This document shows, piece after piece, positions 59,151 to 64,000 of a DNA stretch of 64,000 nt. Where the stretch lies: NCBI GenBank assembly GCA_014727915.1, contig WJMO01000007.1, forward strand, positions 33,773 through 97,772. Direction: 5' to 3'. The stretch is from Candidatus Altarchaeales archaeon (GTDB taxonomy: Archaea > Altiarchaeota > Altiarchaeia > IMC4 > SCGC-AAA252-I15). The notes below the pieces were generated by a model, which ran no database searches, was not told the DNA's origin, and saw nothing but the letters and a program-made list of their open reading frames with translations. The translations under genes were made by a program, and so were the position numbers. Positions within the stretch are counted from its first letter, which is position 1. Every line of letters starts with the position of its first letter.

Positions 59151-59663
59151 TCATATTTTTCTCGGGTCGTACGCCCAGTGCAGGATTGCCTGCCTCTGCT
59201 TTCTCCTGCAGTTCAGGTCGCCCTTCGGGCAGTTCTTCTTGACTGCGGCGATGTGCCTTCTGATGGCCTTCCACCTGCTTATCTGCCGGCTGTCGTCTTC
59301 GATCCTACGGCCCATGTAGTACCGGCAGTACCACTGGAACCACCCCCTCGGATCCGCGGGGTTTATCCACCCCTTCCGCTCCCACTCGCTGAGGGGCAGG
59401 GAAGCGTCCACGCCTAAGAGATTTATTTTAGGGTCTTTGCGTTCGGGGCTGAGCCTGGCGTGCCTGAACCATGATCTGGGGAACTCAGCCTGGCAGTCCG
59501 TCATGTACTTGCCCCCGAACACCCCGAGTTCCAGCATCTCCTTAGGCGTCAGCTCCGGGTTGAACTCCGGGTGGAAGTTGCGGCCTTCAGGCTCCGTGAG
59601 ATGGTAGACGTAGCCCTTCTGCATCCGGTCGTTGACGACCACCTTCACAGGCTTGGATCTCAT
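59151..59663 (-). CDS. Conserved hypothetical protein
   Basis: 170 residues (MRSKPVKVVVNDRMQKGYVYH...). Strong aromatic and charged content with 'FHPEFNPELTPKEMLELGVF', 'GWFQWYCRYYMGRR' and 'RQRQAILHWAYDPRKI', phrases I associate with a conserved hypothetical family found in bacteria and other organisms. Four Cys and many Trp suggest a compact enzyme fold. Function unknown. Convergent with the island. Confidence 0.8.
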   Translation of the reverse strand: MRSKPVKVVVNDRMQKGYVYHLTEPEGRNFHPEFNPELTPKEMLELGVFGGKYMTDCQAEFPRSWFRHARLSPERKDPKINLLGVDASLPLSEWERKGWINPADPRGWFQWYCRYYMGRRIEDDSRQISRWKAIRRHIAAVKKNCPKGDLNCRRKQRQAILHWAYDPRKI

Positions 59664-59734
59664 AGTAGAGTATGTGCATTGGGAGCTAATAATATTCCCC
59701 GCCCTTATTACCCTGTCCTTCCGGTATTTTATTC

Positions 59735-61147
59735 ATGGGTGAGAGGGCCATCCCAAAGGAGCGGTTGAAGGAATTGAGGAGGCGTTATGGGGATGTCCCG
59801 GAGAGGGAGCTTGTCGAGGAGTGGGAGATAGCAGATCCTCGGCTGAAGGCAGCGAGGAAGCAGCATGGGAGCTTGGACGACAGGGACATAGTGCTGTTCG
59901 GCCACAGGATACGGAGGATGCCCGGGGATTCGGAACAGGACCTCATAGTCCGGACGACGAACCAGCACGCTGGAAGCCTTGTGAGAAAGGTCGTTGAAAA
60001 GGTGGAGAGCGCGAATCGCATTCGTTCAGCGAGGCGTGACAGCGGTAGGGAACCACCACCACATGACCCAAAACAGGAAAGGCATGTTGGGCTAACAAGT
60101 GCAACGCTGGCCCAGCATAGCAGCCGCGTCGGCCCGGCACCAACGGAGTCTGCCCTTGCAGCCGCGATCGAGAACGAACGCAGAGCTGTTGAAGACCGTG
60201 AAGTCCAGGAGTACCGTTTGAGGCCAATCGAAGCTTACGCTCTGGGCAGGAGGGTGGTTGTAATGGTGGAGGAGAGGGGGGTGGATTTCCCGTTCTTTTA
60301 CAGGGCACTGCTCGAACAGCAAGCGGAGAGCAACAACGAGGAACCCATCCATAGTGTTGGCCATCACCTGCGCAAGATGGGCATAGACCCGAACGTCGCC
60401 GATGAAACACTGCAGTCATGGGCGAGCCAGACCTCGCCGGTGGATGCGTGCAAGATCATAATGGAGCTTCAAGGCCTCGGGATCAACCAGATGGACCTCT
60501 TCCTTACAGGCATCAAGGGCGGTAGGTTGGATCTTGCCCATCTCATAGACGAGAACCGGAAGGACGTTTTCAAACCATTGCCTGCTGAACTGGTTGACAC
60601 GGCAAGAAGGGCATTGTCCAGGAGCAAAGCAAGGGGTGGGGGAGAATCATTCCACCGGCTGGGGCCGGTCATAGAGAGGGCCAGGGAGGACGAGAGGAAC
60701 TTTGACGTGGCCCGGAGATTCCCATACTTCAAGGTCACTGTGAAGAGGGTTGCCGGCGGAGATGCTGAAGGGAAGATTCACGCGATCGACAGGGCGGTGG
60801 CCAGGTTCAACCAGGAGGTCCAGATGCCGAACATAGAATTGGGCGTCTCACATGCCTGCGCACTCGATGACGAGTTCGTGATGACGCCCCGGACGTTGGC
60901 TGTGAGCCTCAGACAGCTCGAATTCGGAGGTTCAATGTATTCGAAATACCTTGGAGACCAGCTTGAAGGCGAGGGCATAACAAGGCAGAACATCTCGGAG
61001 TTCCGAGAGCTGGTGGATGATAGGTTAAGGGTGCGGTACAAAGGTGAGAGTTACCGTATGGAGGATGACCAGATAATCTTCACCCAAGTCTCAAAGGGAA
61101 GGCTGACCCTGGTGCCCAACATCCAACTGGGGGAGAGAGCGGACTAG
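59735..61147 (+). CDS. Uncharacterised large soluble protein
   Basis: 470 residues (MGERAIPKERLKELRRRYG...), no signal or membrane helix. Helical and highly charged, with two Cys. 'ACALDDEFVMTPRTLAVSLR' and 'LDLAHLIDENRKDVFKPLP' show no catalytic signature I can name. It follows a divergent spacer of 71 bp. It resembles the 301-residue unknown at 36558 in composition but I saw no shared segment. Real gene on length and codon-like composition; function unknown. Confidence 0.7.
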   Translation: MGERAIPKERLKELRRRYGDVPERELVEEWEIADPRLKAARKQHGSLDDRDIVLFGHRIRRMPGDSEQDLIVRTTNQHAGSLVRKVVEKVESANRIRSARRDSGREPPPHDPKQERHVGLTSATLAQHSSRVGPAPTESALAAAIENERRAVEDREVQEYRLRPIEAYALGRRVVVMVEERGVDFPFFYRALLEQQAESNNEEPIHSVGHHLRKMGIDPNVADETLQSWASQTSPVDACKIIMELQGLGINQMDLFLTGIKGGRLDLAHLIDENRKDVFKPLPAELVDTARRALSRSKARGGGESFHRLGPVIERAREDERNFDVARRFPYFKVTVKRVAGGDAEGKIHAIDRAVARFNQEVQMPNIELGVSHACALDDEFVMTPRTLAVSLRQLEFGGSMYSKYLGDQLEGEGITRQNISEFRELVDDRLRVRYKGESYRMEDDQIIFTQVSKGRLTLVPNIQLGERAD

Positions 61148-61193
61148 AGCTTCCCTTTTTTTAATGATCATCTTGTCGTGTGAGTAGGGCGAC

Positions 61194-61748
61194 TCATTTG
61201 ATCCACGCTGTCACGTCGGGTTTGTTCCGTTCCCCGGGTGGCTGCTCGCCTTTGGGATGTCCGAGTATCAGGGGGACCATGAGCTCCAACCCATCTGGGA
61301 CGCCTATCGTCCCCAATATCCCCGGTTTCTGTTTTAGTAATGCGACGAAGCCCATGTAGCAGGTTCCGAGGCCCAGTTCATGGGCTTTCAGGAACATGTT
61401 CTGGGCTGCCAATACGCTGTCAAGCAGGTTCACCTGACTCCATCTCTCATCTGACTCGGCGCATATGAGTATGAGGACCGGAGCCCTATAGCATATGACA
61501 TCGTCTTCGGAATCCATCATCTCCGCCATGTTGGGCATCACCTCTGAAACGAGCTTCTTGGCCTCGTCGGAGACCAGCTTTATGACGTCCTTGTCCTCGA
61601 CTACTATGAACTTCCACGGTTGCCTGTTCATCCCCGTGGGCGCCCAGACACCAGCCTCCAAAACAGCCTCGATATGGTCCTTGGACACCGGCTCATCGCT
61701 GTAATGCCGTACACTACGCCTGCCCCTGATGCACTCTTCAATCTCCAT
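61194..61748 (-). CDS. Nitroreductase-family flavoprotein, short
   Basis: 184 residues. 'MEIEECIRGRRSVRHYSDEP' is the FMN phosphate-binding N-terminus, 'GVWAPTGMNRQPWKFIVVED' the second block, and 'ELGLGTCYMGFV' the late helix. Typical oxygen-insensitive nitroreductase length. It is separate from the island, converging on the unknown gene and divergent from the protease gene. Confidence 0.93.
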   Translation of the reverse strand: MEIEECIRGRRSVRHYSDEPVSKDHIEAVLEAGVWAPTGMNRQPWKFIVVEDKDVIKLVSDEAKKLVSEVMPNMAEMMDSEDDVICYRAPVLILICAESDERWSQVNLLDSVLAAQNMFLKAHELGLGTCYMGFVALLKQKPGILGTIGVPDGLELMVPLILGHPKGEQPPGERNKPDVTAWIK

Positions 61749-61992
61749 AACAGAAGTAATAGAACCGACGATTATTAATTCGGTTCAATTGGTCTTCCGT
61801 TCTTAGTCGCTGTCCCTAGACCCATATCAACTGCTCTATCTTGCCTAGTCCAACAACATGCGATTATAGACTATCTTTTTAATTTTGGAGGGTATACGGG
61901 GGGGTTTTTAAGCTTTTCGACCCTAATCAGTATTGGGTGTTCCAGCGGTTTATTCAGATGTGCTGTGGGAATCCATTTTAAGGCGGGTAAAG
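61749..61992. promoter_or_regulatory. Divergent promoter region, nitroreductase and subtilisin
   Basis: 244 bp without a gene. ACCGA/TCGGT (around 61770-61790) is a short inverted repeat near the nitroreductase start. GGGTTTTTAAGC around 61910 is a plus-strand TATA-like element, but a leader of some 55 bases would remain before ATG 61993. Nothing else supported. Confidence 0.4.
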
Positions 61993-63552
61993 ATGAAAAG
62001 GACAAATCAGTTTTTGGGGATTTTGGTTGCGTTGTTGGTTGTTTCGTTGTTGGTGGCTGCGTCCACAGCCGAGAAGCATAGGGTTTATGTTAAGGGATCC
62101 CCTGCTGCGAGGGGGTTGGCGAAGGGTTTGGTTGAAGCAAGGCACGAGTTCAAGGGAGCGTTCTCCGCTGAGGCCTCAGCCTCTAAGATCGAGGTATTGA
62201 ATGCCATACCAGGCATCGAGATAGAGCCTGTGCCTGTGTATCATATTACCGCTCCGCCCTTCAGCAAATGCGGGGATGGAGAATGCCAAGGATTTGAATC
62301 GCCTGACACCTGTCCAGCCGACTGTGGTGGCGGAGGAGGAGAATGCTACCCAGACAATGCGATACCCTGGGGCGTCCAGAAGGTCAACGGAGGAACCGGA
62401 GGCTCAGGAGTGATAGTAGCAGTCTTGGACACTGGATTGGACCAGGACCACCCCGACCTAGTAGGCAATCTAGTCGCTTGTGAGGGCCTCAGGTTTGGGA
62501 CCTGCGCGGACGGCCACGGCCACGGAACCCACGTTGCAGGCACGGTCCTGGCAAACGGGAAGATCAAGGGCGTAGCACCCGACGCTGGTTTGATGGCTGT
62601 TAAAGTCTGCACCGACTCAGGCTCATGCTATGCTGACGACGTTGCTGCAGGAGTCGACTATGCAGTCGCCAACGGGGCGAACATCATCTCCATGAGCTTC
62701 GGAGGACCCGATTTGGCATCCGTCGAGAAGACAGCATATGATAATGCAGCGGCTAGTGGAGTCCTCTTGATTGCCGCGGCAGGCAACAGCGGACCTGGAA
62801 CAGACACCATCGAATACCCGGGAGCATACTATAAGGTTATGGCGGTTGCCGCTATCGACTCGTCTGAGAATGTGGCTTCATTCAGTTCCAGGGGATTAAG
62901 TGATGGAGACAGCGATGTTGAAGAGAGGGAGTTGGATGTTGCAGCGCCTGGTGTCAGCGTGGAGTCAACGACAAATGACGGCTGCTACGGGTACAGCAGC
63001 GGCACCTCGATGGCGACACCCCATGTGTCGGGGCTCGCAGCCAAGCTATGGCAGGGCAGTGCACAAGCTACAAGAGACTACCTGGACTTCACGGTTGTGA
63101 AAGACCTCAGCCCAGCAGGCCATGACATATACACAGGATTTGGACTGCCCATAGCGCCAGGCTGCACATCAGACACGGACTGCAGTAGTGGAGAGCTATG
63201 CTGCAGCGGCCAATGCAGGGCAGCGGCGTGCGACAGCGACATAAGCTGCGATGATGGGATTGCGTGCACGGTAGACTCTTGCACCTTTGCCGGGACATGT
63301 GATGCCAGCTGCAGCCACACGGAAATAACCCAATGCGTTGGAGGCGACGGGTGCTGCCCGGCAAATTGCGACTTCGGAAACGACTCCGACTGCTCAGCCA
63401 CAACCTGCGGCAACGGAGTGTGCGAGGGCAACGGAGAGGACTGCCACAGCTGCCCAGGAGACTGCGCGTGCGTGGGCAGAAACTGCGAGAGAGGCTGCTG
63501 CGGAGACGGCATATTCCAGGATATGGACAACAAGAAATGCCAGACCATCTGA
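61993..63552 (+). CDS. Secreted subtilisin-like serine protease with Cys-rich modules
   Basis: 519 residues from ATG 61993. Signal peptide 'FLGILVALLVVSLLVAAST', propeptide-like segment (about 25-85), then a Cys module ('CGDGECQGFESPDTCPADC'). The S8 catalytic domain has the Asp in 'VAVLDTGLDQDHPD', His in 'GHGHGTHVAGT', oxyanion Asn in 'AAAGNSGPG' and Ser in 'SGTSMATPHVSG'. The C-terminal 140 residues are another disulfide-rich region ('CGNGVCEGNGEDCHSC'). All catalytic residues are present. Likely extracellular proteolysis or processing of surface proteins. The track's earlier start adds an unlikely 20-residue tail before the signal. Confidence 0.95.
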   Translation: MKRTNQFLGILVALLVVSLLVAASTAEKHRVYVKGSPAARGLAKGLVEARHEFKGAFSAEASASKIEVLNAIPGIEIEPVPVYHITAPPFSKCGDGECQGFESPDTCPADCGGGGGECYPDNAIPWGVQKVNGGTGGSGVIVAVLDTGLDQDHPDLVGNLVACEGLRFGTCADGHGHGTHVAGTVLANGKIKGVAPDAGLMAVKVCTDSGSCYADDVAAGVDYAVANGANIISMSFGGPDLASVEKTAYDNAAASGVLLIAAAGNSGPGTDTIEYPGAYYKVMAVAAIDSSENVASFSSRGLSDGDSDVEERELDVAAPGVSVESTTNDGCYGYSSGTSMATPHVSGLAAKLWQGSAQATRDYLDFTVVKDLSPAGHDIYTGFGLPIAPGCTSDTDCSSGELCCSGQCRAAACDSDISCDDGIACTVDSCTFAGTCDASCSHTEITQCVGGDGCCPANCDFGNDSDCSATTCGNGVCEGNGEDCHSCPGDCACVGRNCERGCCGDGIFQDMDNKKCQTI

Positions 63553-63569
63553 CCTGAACAAACAAGTAG

Positions 63570-63596
63570 TGGGGGGGAAACCCAACCTCCCCCCCA
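63570..63596 (+). terminator. G7/C7 hairpin after the protease gene
   Basis: TGGGGGGG-AAACCCAACCT-CCCCCCCA, an 8-bp stem, starts 17 bp after the stop codon; an A-rich run and then CTTTTTAATT follow. Probable terminator. Confidence 0.6.
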
Positions 63597-63948
63597 AAAA
63601 AAAACATTCTTTTTAATTACGCTGATAATTTGAAGAATCTCCCATATAATGTGAAATTGTCAGGCGAAAAACAGCCAAAAAAAAGCTTGTTTGGATTGTT
63701 TTATAAACTCTGTGGCGTGCTATGTTCTTATCACTGGTTGAGACAAACACCAAAATCCCTGTGTTCCTGCTGCTTTTGATACGCTCAAAACCCTTTGGGT
63801 TTTGGCGCCCCAAAACTGTCAAACGGTTTTGAGGGACACCTTGTGTTAGCTAATACACAGTGTTATCAAACTAAGTTTTTAGTATTTACCTGGTTATTCA
63901 TGAGGAGATATATTTTAGGTTCTCCTTTAGATAATTGAGTTATATAGG
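63597..63948. other. Gene-poor AT-rich stretch with nested inverted repeats
   Basis: About 350 bp with no supported gene. It includes TTTTATAAAC near 63700 (a TATA-like element) and a compact structured region at 63784-63833. There CTCAAAACC pairs with GGTTTTGAG across an inner GTTTTGG/CCAAAAC hairpin; alternatively CAAAACCC/GGGTTTTG and CAAAAC/GTTTTG form two adjacent hairpins. The minus-strand track ORF 63613..63822 runs through these repeats and is likely spurious. Confidence 0.5.
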
Positions 63949-64000
63949 ATGGTAATAAACAATCAAGGTGTTCAGGGCAAGGTTATTTCTCCTGAGGCTC
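63949..64000 (+). CDS. Possible start of a further gene, cut by the window edge
   Basis: ATG 63949 opens a frame that continues to the window edge (MVINNQGVQGKVISPEA). TTATATAG lies immediately before the ATG, too close to be its own TATA box, so the start is uncertain. Seventeen residues do not allow identification. Confidence 0.3.
   Translation, partial: MVINNQGVQGKVISPEA

Noticed and set aside
63613-63822. 69-aa minus-strand ORF
   Set aside because: Runs through the inverted repeats, has no ribosome-binding site and no recognisable protein features.
1-64000. CRISPR array, insertion sequence or provirus
   Set aside because: I saw no regularly spaced short repeats, transposase, integrase or virus structural genes. 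The holin-like protein at 50496 has no phage context.

Overview
The window is archaeal chromosome of roughly 55% GC. It encodes a TATA-binding protein, an archaeal Sm-like protein, ribosomal protein eL37, two archaeal RNase P proteins (Rnp3 and Rnp4), a COG1325 RNA-binding protein, a KaiC-type ATPase, archaellin with a class III signal peptide, FlaI/FlaJ-type pilus motor proteins and many TATA-box promoters with leaderless starts. Extracellular proteins carry Thr-rich linkers and Cys-rich modules of a kind often seen in uncultured (for example DPANN-type) archaea. I cannot place the lineage more precisely from sequence alone.

Layout. 0-11 kb (minus strand): a tightly coupled operon of four consecutive proteins with prepilin-like N-termini (one with a von Willebrand A domain, two with jelly-roll modules), a winged-helix/DUF2226-like protein, a FlaI-type ATPase and the start of FlaJ. 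11.1-14.5 kb (plus): a divergently transcribed surface beta-propeller/TPR protein with a membrane anchor and a long basic tail. 14.5-17 kb: housekeeping genes (Rnp4, an M24 peptidase, LSm, eL37) plus two small unknown genes. 17-23 kb: two paralogous GT-C-like membrane proteins flanking tRNA-Val(GAC), a possible structured RNA, a membrane-anchored thioredoxin-fold protein and a thioredoxin. 23-32 kb: MetRS, COG1325 protein, Rnp3, LysE-type exporter, KaiC-like ATPase, GNAT, SMC and a Rossmann methyltransferase-like protein. 32-37 kb: a 13-repeat six-cysteine surface protein, a PIN protein, TBP, archaellin and an unknown protein. 37-42 kb: metal-linked modules, namely NikR divergent from two paralogous small membrane proteins, and ArsR divergent from a Cys-rich peptide, a CSCSS permease and a GDT1-type transporter; then a tandem Lrp-type regulator.

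42-59 kb is a long unidirectional island. Nearly every gene is preceded by a near-perfect GGAGGTGAT ribosome-binding site, unlike the leaderless or ATGA-coupled genes elsewhere. It holds four PRC-barrel proteins (one frameshifted at a G8 tract), DUF2267-like, PqqD-like, ATP-cone, DUF1059, DJ-1, nitroreductase, BON, dodecin, YdaT-like, Fpg, CBS-HPF-like, TrkH, YihY, permease and transporter proteins, and membrane-anchored Cys-rich proteins. I read it as a stress and envelope-homeostasis island, possibly of mixed or bacterial ancestry. This is the best candidate here for an undescribed multi-gene system.

59-64 kb: a conserved hypothetical, a large unknown protein, a nitroreductase, a secreted subtilisin with Cys-rich modules, and a gene-poor end with a G/C hairpin, nested inverted repeats and the first codons of a possible further gene. 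No CRISPR array, rRNA, transposase or integrase was seen.
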